This document shows positions 29,941 to 39,105 of a DNA stretch of 64,000 nucleotides, piece by piece. The stretch's first letter is position 1. Every line of letters starts with the position of its first letter. Source of the DNA: Tessaracoccus coleopterorum (GTDB lineage: Bacteria > Actinomycetota > Actinomycetes > Propionibacteriales > Propionibacteriaceae); contig NZ_JAANIJ010000001.1 of assembly GCF_011174705.1 (NCBI RefSeq), positions 1,922,001-1,986,000 of the forward strand, in the 5' to 3' direction. Made by a program: the position numbers and the translations under genes. The notes under the pieces are model-generated. The model ran no database searches. It was not told the DNA's origin and worked only from the letters and a program-made list of their open reading frames with translations.

Positions 29941-30227
29941 ATGACGCTCGTGGAACGGTTCGCGGCCAGGCGCTGCACGACGGCACAGGCGCTGTCGCTC
30001 CCGACGCGCACACTCGACGTGCTGCCCGCCGGAGAGGCGTCCGCGATCCTCGGTTTCGACGTCGACGATCTGGTAACCCGCCGACTCTTCGACCTCGGTT
30101 TCACGCCCGGTGAGCAGGTGGAGCGACTCCGCCGCGCCCCCTGGGTGACCCCCTCATGTTCCGCGTCGGTGGCATCGAGATCGTGTTGCGCAGCACGGAG
30201 GCCCGCCGCATCCTGGTCGCCGCATGA
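29941..30227 (+). CDS. feoA: FeoA-type ferrous iron transport accessory protein
   Basis: Small SH3-like cytoplasmic protein (~95 residues) that assists the FeoB ferrous-iron transporter. The pattern DVDDLVTRRLFDLGFTPGEQVERLRRAPLGDPL...FRVGGIEIVLRSTEARRILV is typical FeoA; one slip near 30145 splits it. Its -10-like element ends six bases before the ATG and there is no ribosome site, which suggests a leaderless message. The stop overlaps the feoB ATG (ATGA). Confidence 0.88.
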
Positions 30228-32154
30228 CCCACCAGCACCACGGTGCGGCGCCCGCACCGGCGCCCACCGGGGCGCGCAGGGTCGCGCTGGTCGGCTCACC
30301 CAACGCCGGGAAGACCACGCTCTTCAACGGCCTGACGGGCCTGCGGGCCAAGACCGGCAACTATCCGGGCGTGACCGTGGCCCGCTACGAGGGCTCTGTC
30401 GAGACGGCCACCGGCCAGGTTGTCGTCGAGGACCTCCCGGGCACCTACTCGCTCGACCCCATCAGCCCCGATGAGCAGATCGTCGCCACCGTGCTCGACG
30501 AGGCCGACAGCCTGGACGGCGTGCTCCTGGTGGTGGACGCCACCAACCTCCGGCGCGGACTCGGTCTGGTGACCCAGGTGTTGCAGGCGGGCCTGCCGAC
30601 CACCGTCGTGCTCACGTTCCTGGACGAACTGGTGCGTCGCGGCGGGCGGGTCGACGCGGAGGCCCTCGGCCGCGCGCTCGGCCTCCGGGTGCTCCCCGTG
30701 GTGGCGGGCGAACGTCGCGGCGTCGAGGCCCTCCGTGACGTGCTGACCGACCCTGCCGGGTGGCAGACGCCTCCGTTCCCGCCGCCGACCGAGCCACAGG
30801 ACGTCGTCGGCTGGGCGTCGTCGGTGCTGAAGTCGGCCCACTACGCGCCGCCCGACCCGGACTCCCGCACCGGGAGGCTCGACGGCGTGCTGCTGCACCC
30901 CGTGTGGGGCAGCCTCATCTTCTTCGCCGCGATGTTCCTCTTCTTCCAGACGATCTTCGTGGTCGCGGCGCCCCTGCAGGGATGGATCGAGCAGGGCTTC
31001 GCCTGGCTCGGCGAGGTGGCGCGCGCGAACATCCCCATCGGCTGGCTCGCGGGCTTCGTCGCCGACGCCCTGATCGGTGGCGTGGGCGGCGTGCTCGTGT
31101 TCCTGCCGCAGATCGCGCTGCTGTTCGTCCTCATCTCGCTGCTGGAGGGCACCGGCTATCTGTCGCGGGCCGCCTACCTGATGGACCGCGTCATGGCGAC
31201 GGCCGGGCTCGAGGGCCGCGCGTTCGTGGCGCTGCTCAGTTCACTCGCCTGCGCCATCCCCGGCATCATGGCCACCCGCACGCTGCCGTCGGCGAGGGAC
31301 CGACTCGCCACCATGATGGCCGCCCCGCTCATGACGTGCTCCGCGCGGCTGCCCGTCTACGTGCTGCTCATCTCGATGCTGGTGCCGGCCGACCTCGGGT
31401 GGGGACCCTTCCGGGCCCAGGGCGCCATCATGTTCGGCCTCTACCTGCTCGGCGCGGCCTCCGCGATGGCCGCCGCCTGGTTCTTCAAGCGCGTGGTCGG
31501 TCGCTCCGGCGCCGCGCTGCCCTTCTACATGGAGATGCCCTCGTACCGGCTGCCACGGCTGAAGACGGTCGGCATCTCGGTGCTCGATGCGAGCAAGGCG
31601 TTCCTGCGCAAGGTGACCTCGATCATCCTGCTCACCACCGTCGTGCTGTGGGCCCTGCTCAACCTGCCGATCCCCGGAAGCGCCGATCTCGCCGAGGCCG
31701 GGATCGACCCGGCCGACTCCGTCGCCGTCACCGCCTACACGCTCGACCACTCGGCCGCGGCCTGGCTGGGCCGCGCCGTCGAGCCCGTCTTCGAGCCGCT
31801 CGGGTTCGACTGGCGTGTCAACATCGGCGTCATCTCATCGCTGGCGGCGCGCGAGGTGTTCGTCTCGACGCTCGGCCAGGTCGCGTCGGCCTCCGACCCG
31901 GAGAACCCGGCCGCCGCCCTGGCCGGCTGGACCCACCAGGACGGCCCGGACCGGGGAAGCCTGTCTTCACCCCGGCCACCATCGCGGCCCTGCTGGTGTT
32001 CTTCGTCTACGCGATGCAGTGCATGTCGACGCTCGGCGTGATGCGCCGGGAGACGGGCACCTGGCGCTGGCCCGCCATCGCGTTCGGCTACCTCAGCGTC
32101 ACTGCCTGGGTGATGGCATTCCTCGCCCACACCATCGTCGGAGCCTTCACATGA
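30224..32154 (+). CDS. feoB: Ferrous iron transport protein B
   Basis: GTP-driven Fe(II) uptake protein of ~643 residues. The N-terminal G domain has GSPNAGKTTLFNGLTG (G1), GNYPGVTV (G2), VEDLPGTYSL (G3) and a G4-like position FLDEL, in place of NxxD, which is unusual. The membrane half carries two Gate motifs (AFVALLSSLACAIPGIMATRT and GVISSLAAREVFVSTLGQVA) and about eight hydrophobic helices. One slip near 31958. There is no C-terminal FeoC-like extension. Its stop overlaps the ATG of the Nfu gene, so feoA-feoB-nfu is a tight operon, probably iron-repressed through the upstream box. Confidence 0.94.
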
Positions 32155-32707
32155 GACGCAGCATCCACCCCAGTCCGTGCCCGGTGAGCCGCAGGCCATC
32201 CGCTGGGTGACCGATGTCGACCTCCCCGTCGGGCTCGTCACGGCGGCGCCCGGCACCATCGGGCCGATGCTCGAGTACGGCGTGCTGACGAAGGCGTTCG
32301 TGGAGCGCGGCGGCATCTGGACCTGGCTCGATCCCGGCCGCACCTGGGCCGAGCACGGCCCCGGATCCGTGACGCCGTCGCCGACGCCGTCGATCTGGAG
32401 GGCTGGGAGGTCGAGGGAGACTCCGCCGAGTTGCTCGGCCTGATCGCCCGCGAGGTGCTGGAGGGGAACTGAAGAGCTACGTGGCCTCCCACGGCGGCCA
32501 CATCACGGTGTCGGCGGCCACCGGGACACCCTCACTCTGGACTTCGGGGGCGCCTGCGAGGACTGCCCGGCCGCCGCCTCCACTCTGCACGACCGCATCG
32601 AGACGGCCGTCCGCGCCCGCTACCCGGGGCTCACGCGGATCGCCCGGTCCGGCGGAGAGCACGGGTCGGGGTGGCTCGGGCTGCCGGTGCCCGGGCGGGG
32701 CCGGTAG
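32151..32707 (+). CDS. Nfu/NifU-type iron-sulfur scaffold protein
   Basis: Two-domain scaffold-like protein of ~187 residues. The N-terminal half (IRWVTDVDLPVGLVTAAPGT ... GGIWTWLDPGRTWAEHGPRIRDAV) resembles the Nfu N-terminal domain. The C-terminal half is a NifU domain with the cluster-ligand motif LDFGGACEDCPAASSTLHDRI, cysteines three apart. It would carry or assemble an Fe-S cluster. The start overlaps the feoB stop by four bases. Slips near 32172, 32362, 32470 and 32520. Coupling an Fe-S carrier to Fe(II) import makes functional sense. Convergent with the MFS gene, four bases away. Confidence 0.82.
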
Positions 32708-32711
32708 GGCC

Positions 32712-33931
32712 TCAGCGCGGTCGACGCTGGATCGCCGCGCCGACCGTGACGACGGCAACGGCGATCAGCCCCATTGCCGCGAGGCCCGGAAGGCGATCAG
32801 ATCGAGCAGCACGCCCGCGCCCGTCGCCCCGGCCGCGCCGACGAGGTTCATGATCAGGTCGCTCCGGCCCTGGCGTCGCGTGCGAAGCCGCGGGGCGGTT
32901 GATTCCGTGAGCAGGGCGGCGCCCGCGACGGTCGAGGCGCTCCAGCCGAGGCCCAGCAGAATCAGCGAGGCGCCCACCACCGGCACCGACGACTGACCAA
33001 CGACGGCGAGCAGCAGCGAGGCGACCAGGATCGCCTGCCCGACGAGCACCGTCGGGATCCGGCCGATCCGGTCCGACAGTGCTCCGAACACCGGGGACAG
33101 GGCGTACATGCCCGCGATGTGGAGGCTGATGGTGAGCCCGATGACGGTCAGTTCCGCCCCGTGGTGGATCAGGTGCACGGGCGTCATCGCCATCACGGAG
33201 ATCATGACGGTGTGCGTCGCGGCGATCGCGAGGATCGCGAACCGTGCCCGGTGTGGCTGGTCGGGGCGGTCCGTCACGGTGTCCCCGGCGACGTGGTCGG
33301 TGGCGATCCGCTGCGCGAGCAGCAGTGGGTCGGGCCGCAGCCAGATCAGGTACAGCGCGATCGCGGCCACCTGCGCCACGATCGTGAACAGGTAGGCGCC
33401 GGTCAGGGTGGGCATCCCGACGAGGCGGCCCAGCGCCTCGCCCGGGCCCACGAGGTTCGGGCCGAGGACGGCGCCGATCGTGGTGGCCCACACCACCAGC
33501 GACAGGTCGCGACCGCGGGTCGCGTCGGTGGCGAGGTCGGTGGCCGCGAACCGCGACTGCAGGTTGGCCGCCTGCCCGCACCGATCAGCAGGAACGCGGC
33601 GAGCAGGAGCGGGAACCAGTCCTGGGCCCGCGCCAGGATCACCAGTGCGACGCCCGCGAGCGCGAGCACCATGCCCACCGCGAGCGCCACCCGGCGTCCC
33701 GAGACCGGGCCAGTGCGGCCAACGGAACGGCGAAGGCGGCCGCGCCGAGCGTCACGGCGGCGGTGGCGAGACCCGACAGGTCCTCCCGGCCCGACACAGC
33801 CCCGCCAGGACGGCGCCGAGCGACACGGTCGCGCCGAACGCGATCCCGCCCAGCACCTGGCCGAGCGACAGGACGACCAGCGCCCGGCGACGCACGGCGT
33901 CGACCTCGGCCGGAACCCCTGCGACGCTCAT
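32712..33931 (-). CDS. Major facilitator superfamily transporter
   Basis: A 12-helix MFS carrier of ~406 residues. N-terminal VVLSLGQVLGGIAFGATVSLG, AAVTLGAAAFAVPLAALARSRGRRVALAVG (the MFS loop 2-3 motif, slightly altered), VVWATTIGAVLGPNLVGPGEALG, then a charged central loop (ATDHVAGDTVTDRPDQPHRARF), and the second half with ALSPVFGALSDRIGRIPTVLVGQAI (the repeated motif). Substrate unknown; drug or metabolite efflux is typical for such carriers. Slips near 33815, 33710, 33575 and 32795. The start ATG overlaps the stop of the YibE/F gene, so the two are cotranscribed. Confidence 0.83.
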
Positions 33932-35150
33932 GCCCGCGCCGCCTCGTCGCCGTGCTTCGGGCCTCGTCGACCACCTTGGCCGGGCCGACCGTCAGGGCGG
34001 CGATGCCGGTGGTGATGGGCACGGCGAGGATCAGCCCGATCGCAGAGGCGAGCGTCCGGACGCCCTCGCCCGCGAACATCTCGAGGGTGAAGACGGCCAT
34101 CAGGTCGCGCGTGGTGAAGAACAGCATGAGCAGCACCGTGAGGGCGGCGCCCGCGTAGGCGAAGACGATCGTGTAGATGGTCGAGGCGATGTGGTCGCGA
34201 CCGATCCGCATGCCCGCGGCGAACACCCTGGTGCGGCTCCACTCGGGCGCCGCGGCGCGCAGCTCCCACACCGCGGACGCCTGCGTGATGGTGACGTCGT
34301 TGAGGACACCGAGGCCGCCGATGATGATGCCGACCATCAGGAGGTCCTGGAAGTTGATGGCGGGCGCCAGCTGGGCGAGGTCGTACTCGTTCTCGTCTGC
34401 GAAGCCCGACAGCCGCGCCGCCCGGACGGCGATCGCCCGAGCGCGGTGGTCACCGCGAGCCCGATCAGCGTTCCCGCAAGGGCGGCGGAGGTGCGCATCG
34501 AGACGCCGTGGGCCACGTAGAGGACGATGAACATGATGGCCGTCGAGCCCGACAGCGCCACCGCCATGCCGGGCTTCCCGACGATGATGGCCGGCAGCAT
34601 GAACCCGATCAGCACGCCGGCCGCCACGACCAGACCCGCGATGGCGAGGAGGCCGCGGAGGCGGGCTACGGCGACCACGGCGATGATGAACAGCACGGTC
34701 AGCACGATCAGGACGGGCATCCGGTTGACGCCGCTGAACGAGAAGTGGGTGCCGTCGGCGGTCTCGACGCGGGCGACCTCGATGCCGTCGCCGGCCTTGA
34801 GCCCGTTGTGGACGCTCGCCCCGGTGAGCTCGATCGTGGTGTCTGCCCCGCGTCCGGCCCGCTTGTGATGTGGATGACCGCGGTCAGGCAGGCGGCCGTT
34901 CCCGACGGCGTCGCGACAGACGACTCGCAGCCCTCGGTGATGGTGACGATGGTGGCATCGGCGTAGCTGACGCCGGGGCGTCGACCACCTTCGTGAGGGC
35001 AGCGTCCAGTTCGGTGGAGCTGGGCCAGAGCCAGATCATCCCCGCGATGGCGAGCACGCCGAATACCGCGAGCAGGCCGAGCAGGTAGGTGCGGGCGCGC
35101 TGGCCGACCTCCACCACTGCGTGGCTGCCGTGCGAGTGTCCGTGGCCCAT
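33928..35150 (-). CDS. YibE/F-family membrane protein
   Basis: Membrane protein of ~407 residues of the YibE/F family (function unknown). It starts with a His-rich MGHGHSHGSH stretch and one helix (TYLLGLLAVFGVLAIAGMIWL). An extracytoplasmic beta-rich region follows, then about seven helices with family blocks VLIVLTVLFIIAVVAVARLRGL, VLYVAHGVSMRTSAALAGTLIG, LLMVGIIIGGLGVLNDVTITQAS and GLILAVPITTGIAALT. The ATG at 35150 is chosen over an in-frame GTG six bases upstream. Slips near 34975, 34860, 34435 and 33955. The His-rich head might bind metal, which is speculation. Confidence 0.82.
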
Positions 35151-35203
35151 GCGCACAACGTACCGGCAGATCCGCGCCCAGCGGTTACTACAAGACGTAG
35201 GGG

Positions 35204-35209
35204 TATAGT
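35204..35209 (+). promoter_or_regulatory. -10 element of a probable leaderless gene
   Basis: TATAGT ends six bases before the GTG at 35216, and no ribosome-binding site fits between. Transcription would begin at or next to the start codon. Confidence 0.5.
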
Positions 35210-35215
35210 CGACAC

Positions 35216-35404
35216 GTGCTGGAAACGGACGTCCCGACGAGACCCGCGCGGCGCAGGCCGGATCCGAAGTGCCCGCTGCGCCCCGGTGAGCCGTGCACCC
35301 TCTGCCAGGCGAGCGTCACCGGCCCGCAGGACTGTGGACTCGTCTACCTGATCATGGACGATCCCGACGCCAGGGAGGCGCTCCGGGCCTCCAAGCTGCG
35401 CTGA
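35216..35404 (+). CDS. Small Cys-containing protein (DUF6767-like)
   Basis: A 62-residue protein with the compact pattern CPLRPGEPCTLCQASVTGPQDCGLVYLIMDD. The four cysteines (C-x6-C-x2-C-x9-C) suggest a zinc knuckle or small Fe-S site. I recognise it as the small actinobacterial family named DUF6767, from memory; no function is known. The frame is intact with basic N- and C-termini, divergent from the YibE/F gene and 31 bases before the rhomboid gene, with which it may be transcribed. Confidence 0.7.
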   Translation: MLETDVPTRPARRRPDPKCPLRPGEPCTLCQASVTGPQDCGLVYLIMDDPDAREALRASKLR

Positions 35405-35435
35405 GCCCTTGCCGCCTGCCGGTATCCTCCCGTTC

Positions 35436-36344
35436 ATGGATCAAGCCCCGCCGCCTGCTACCGCCATCCGGACGAACAGACCCGGATCACGTGCCAGCGT
35501 TGTGGGCGCCCCATCTGCCATCAGTGCATGATCCCCGGTTCCGTCGGGTTCCAGTGCCCGAGTGCGTCACCCGCGGGATGCGGGAGACCCGGCAACACGA
35601 GCTGCCCCACGGCGGCGCCCGGAGCCGCGACCCGCGACTCACCTCGATAATCCTGATCGTGGTCAACGCGATCGTGTGGCTAGGGATGCGCATCACCAAC
35701 AGCTACGACGGCCCCTCTACGAGTCGCTCGCCCTGATGCCGCAGGGCCAGTGCGTCGGCGGCGGACGGATCTTCATCGGCGTCCCGGAGCAGGCCTGCGG
35801 GGCCGGCCTGAACGGCGCCACCCACTGGGTCGACGGCGTCGCAAGCGGGGCCTTCTGGCAGGTGCTGACCTCAGGCTTCGCCCACGTCGGCATCACGCAC
35901 ATCCTGTTCAACATGCTCGTCCTGTGGATGCTCGGCCCGTCGATCGAACAGGTCCTCGGGCGGGTTCGCTACCTGGCTGTCTACTTCGTCGCGCTGATCG
36001 GCGGCTCGGCCGGTGTGATGCTGTTCTCCGAGCCGTGGGCCTCGGTCGTCGGCGCCTCCGGCGCGATCTACGGCCTGATGGGGGCCCTGCTGGTGCTCGC
36101 GATCCGGCACGAGGGCAATGTGCGCAACATCCTCGTGTGGCTCGGCATCAACGTGGCCATCTCCTTCACGTTCCCCAACATCTCGTGGGAGGGCCACCTC
36201 GGCGGCCTGCTCGGCGGTGCCGCCGTCGCCGCGATCCTCGCCTACCTGCCCAAGGAGCGCCGCAACCTGCAGTGGCCACTGATCGGGGCGGTGGCCGCGG
36301 TGTTCGTCGTGATCATCGTGGCGAGGGCACTGCAGCTGGCCTGA
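35436..36344 (+). CDS. Rhomboid intramembrane serine protease with N-terminal zinc finger
   Basis: Membrane protease of ~303 residues. The first ~45 residues form a B-box-like zinc finger (CYRHPDEQTRITCQRCGRPIC..C), common in actinobacterial rhomboids. Six helices follow: the conserved HVGITHILFNMLVLWMLGPSIEQVLG (oxyanion His-Asn), catalytic Ser in VVGASGAIYGLMGALL, and catalytic His in EGHLGGLLGGAAVAAIL. It cleaves membrane-anchored substrates, unknown here. Slips near 35448, 35560 and 35713. Confidence 0.9.
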
Positions 36345-36353
36345 CCGGGGCGC

Positions 36354-37706
36354 TCAGGGGCGCGCCAACGCGTGCCGCAGCGCCTCGTCGAGGGTCGGCT
36401 CACCGAACCGGAAGCCCGACCCCGTCAGCTTGGCCGAGCTGATCTTCTGATCGGTGTCGATCAGCTCGGAGCGACCCTCGGAGCCGAGGATCAGCTCTGG
36501 GCCGAACGCGGGCGTCGGCAGCCAGGCCGGTCGGTGCAGCGCGGATCCGAGCGCGTCCGCGAAGCCCTGCTGCGTCGTCGGCGTCGGGCCCACCGCGTTG
36601 ACGGCGCCCTCGAGTGGCGGTGTGAACGCTGCGTGGACGTAGGCGCGGGCGAGATCGTCCAGACCGATCCAGCTCATCGACTGGGTCGCCCCGGCCAGCC
36701 GCCCGCCTGCCCCGACCAGGAACAGCGGCACCTGCGGCGGCACCGCCCCGCCCCCGAGCTCAGCACGATGCCGGTGCGGAGGAACACGGTGCGGACCCCG
36801 GCTCGCTGGGCGGGGCTGCCGCGCGCTCCCAGGCCCGCACGACGTCGGCGAGGAACCCCTGCCCAGCGCGGAGTCCTCCGTGAGGAGCTCGCCGGGCCTG
36901 CGCGGCCCGTAGCCGCCGATCGCGGAGGCCTGCACCAACGTCGCCCCGGTCGCCTCCCGCGCCATGGCCTCGGCCAGGGTGGTGGTGCTGTCGATCCGCG
37001 AGCGCAGGATGTCCGCCTTCCTGGTGGGAGTGAAGCGGCCACCGATCGTCGCGCCCGACAGGTTGATCACGACCGATGCCTCCTCCAGGGCGCCCTTCGG
37101 CAGCCACAGGGTGCGGGGTTCCCACCGCAGTTCGTCCCTGGCCCGGGTGTCGCGCCGGACCAGCCGCACCACCCGGTGGCCCGCGGTGGTGAGCAGCGCC
37201 GTCAGCTGGGTGCCCACCAGCCCGGACGCGCCCGAGACGACCACGGTCGACGAGGGAGTTCCCAGCCGTGCGAGCAGGGCGAGGTCGCCTCGCAGCTGCC
37301 GCTCGCGGAACGCGAAGAGCCCCGCCAACTGCCGCTCGACGACCGACCGCGGCACGGCGCGCGGCAGCTCCCAGGTGACGGTGTCGGTGATGACGGTGCC
37401 GCCGTCGGGCCCGTCGCTGAAGTCGTGCTCGTGCCGCCAGGAGCGGAACGGGCCGTGCACCTGCTCGTCGACGAAGCGTTGGTTGTCGACCAGTTCGACG
37501 TGGCGCACCAGCCAGTCGACGCCGACGGGGCCGATCCCCACCCTCAGGGGCAGCTCGGAGCCGGGGTTGATCCCGTCGGTGGGACCGCTGCGCAGGGCCG
37601 CGAGCCCCGGTGGCGTGAGGCGGACGAAACCGCCGGGCCGGGTGTGCCAGGCGAACACCTCCGAGCGGGGCGCCGGGTAGCTGGAGACGTGGGTGAACGT
37701 GGGCAT
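36354..37706 (-). CDS. TIGR01777-family NAD-dependent epimerase with START-like N-domain
   Basis: A ~451-residue fusion. Residues 1-145 are an SRPBCC/START-like ligand domain (SSYPAPRSEVFAWHTRPGGFVRLTPPG, WRHEHDFSDGPDGGTVITDTVTWELP). The rest is an atypical short-chain epimerase of the TIGR01777/SDR39U1 group with VVVSGASGLVGTQLTALL (NAD site), SVVINLSGATIGGRFT, TLVQASAIGGYGPR (active-site region, Tyr in GGYG) and MSWIGLDDLARAYVHAA. Slips near 36860, 36830 and 36757. Role unknown; related proteins are linked to cell division or sugar-nucleotide metabolism without proof. Convergent with the rhomboid gene, nine bases apart. Confidence 0.85.
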   Translation of the reverse strand: MPTFTHVSSYPAPRSEVFAWHTRPGGFVRLTPPGLAALRSGPTDGINPGSELPLRVGIGPVGVDWLVRHVELVDNQRFVDEQVHGPFRSWRHEHDFSDGPDGGTVITDTVTWELPRAVPRSVVERQLAGLFAFRERQLRGDLALLARLGTPSSTVVVSGASGLVGTQLTALLTTAGHRVVRLVRRDTRARDELRWEPRTLWLPKGALEEASVVINLSGATIGGRFTPTRKADILRSRIDSTTTLAEAMAREATGATLVQASAIGGYGPRRPGELLTEDSALGRGSSPTSCGPGSARQPRPASRGPHRVPPHRHRAELGGGAVPPQVPLFLVGAGGRLAGATQSMSWIGLDDLARAYVHAAFTPPLEGAVNAVGPTPTTQQGFADALGSALHRPAWLPTPAFGPELILGSEGRSELIDTDQKISSAKLTGSGFRFGEPTLDEALRHALARP

Positions 37707-37867
37707 CGTCGCTCCTCGGTCGGGAAACCCAGCCTATCCCGGGCAGCCGCGGATCAGGGCAAACCCTCAACCATCACCTGAGAAAAACTGAGAGAGACTA
37801 GGTAAACCCTCAGGGTTCGCTTAGTGTTGAACGGCCAGGTTCCTAAACGCTCGAGGGGAAGACGAAC

Positions 37868-38990
37868 GTGAAGAAGGCCTTAGGCGCGGTATTTGCCGTG
37901 CTCCTGATCGGCGTGCTCAGCGTCGTCGGTTCTCCGACGGCGAGGGCCGACGACCTCCCGGACTTTCCGATGGCGCTGCCCGTCGGGTGGGGTCTGACGG
38001 TGCAGGCGGGTGGCACGCACACCTTCAGCTCCGGGGTGCGGTCATCCGTCGATCTCGGAGCCTCCGGGGTGCGTCCGTCCCGGTCGTCGCGGCCGCCGAC
38101 GGCGTGATCTCGACCGTCAAGGCCGGCTGCCAGGTCGTCATCACCCACTCCGGAGGGTGGCAGACGCGCTACTACCACCTCAAGTCGATCCCGGGCTTCA
38201 GTGTCGGGCAGAAGGTCACCGCGGGCACCAAGCTCGGGATGACGGCGATGCCCGGCTCCGAGACCTGCGGCCGCGGAACCTTCCGTCACGTGCACTTCAG
38301 CCTCATGAAGGATGGCAGGGAGGTGCCGATCGACGGTCTCTCGCTCGGCGGCTACACCATCAACTCGACCGGTGGCGCCTACTGCGGCTACTGGACCCGC
38401 GACTCGAACGGTGCCGTCGTGGCCGACGCGCGCCGCTCCTGCTACGCCGTGCCGAAGGTGACGAACAACCTGATCCACCCTGACGATCTCGAACGGGCGG
38501 CGGACACCCCCTCCGCGATGAGGACCGTCCGGAGATCGCGGACAAGGACACGATCTCGCCCGAACTGCTCTACATCACCCGGGCCAGCACACCGTCGGCG
38601 GTCGCGCCTGGCGGACGGCGTGTGAGCCCTACTCGAGTTCCACGACGCGCTGCCGCACCGAGATCTGGGCGGCCACCGTCGTCTCCGAGGGCGACAGGTT
38701 TGTCCGCAAGGAGGCGTGGACCTTCAACAACCTGACCTATCCCGCCTCGCCGCGGAGCGTGTGGGCTGAGAACCCCTCGGAAATGCCCCTCGGGCGGCAA
38801 GGCCGAGTGGAAGGGCACCGACGGCCGTAAGTGGTACACGGAGTGCGACACGGCAGCCACGGGCAAGGGCGCCTGCCGCGCCTACGCCTGGGCGACGGTG
38901 GTGGACGCCAAGCCCCGCTCCTCGGGCGGATACGACTTCGTGAAGAAGACGGGCTGGACGTTCAACAACATCGTGGTCTTCTCCGACTGA
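37868..38990 (+). CDS. Secreted M23-family peptidase-like protein with C-terminal repeats
   Basis: Exported protein of ~374 residues. The GTG start gives the signal peptide VKKALGAVFAVLLIGVLSVV, cleaved near ARA-DD. A lysostaphin-like M23 peptidase domain follows: GGTHTFSSGVRSSVDLGAS (first metal ligands), PVVAAADGVISTVKAGCQVVITH, RYYHL, and the HxH in RHVHFSLMKDG. Such enzymes cut peptidoglycan peptides. The C-terminal ~120 residues contain two related segments ending WTFNNLTYP and WTFNNIVVFSD, perhaps wall-binding. Slips near 38035, 38068, 38505, 38635 and 38780. The upstream 160 bases probably hold its promoter; no site is certain. Confidence 0.78.
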
Positions 38991-39105
38991 GCGGTGAACC
39001 CCGGGCCAACTTTCTGCGAACTCTGATGGAAAGTTTGGGAAAACGCTTCCCCGACGGGTGGGGACCGGCAGTATCGGTTCCTGATCCACCCGGAAGGACC
39101 CTCCC

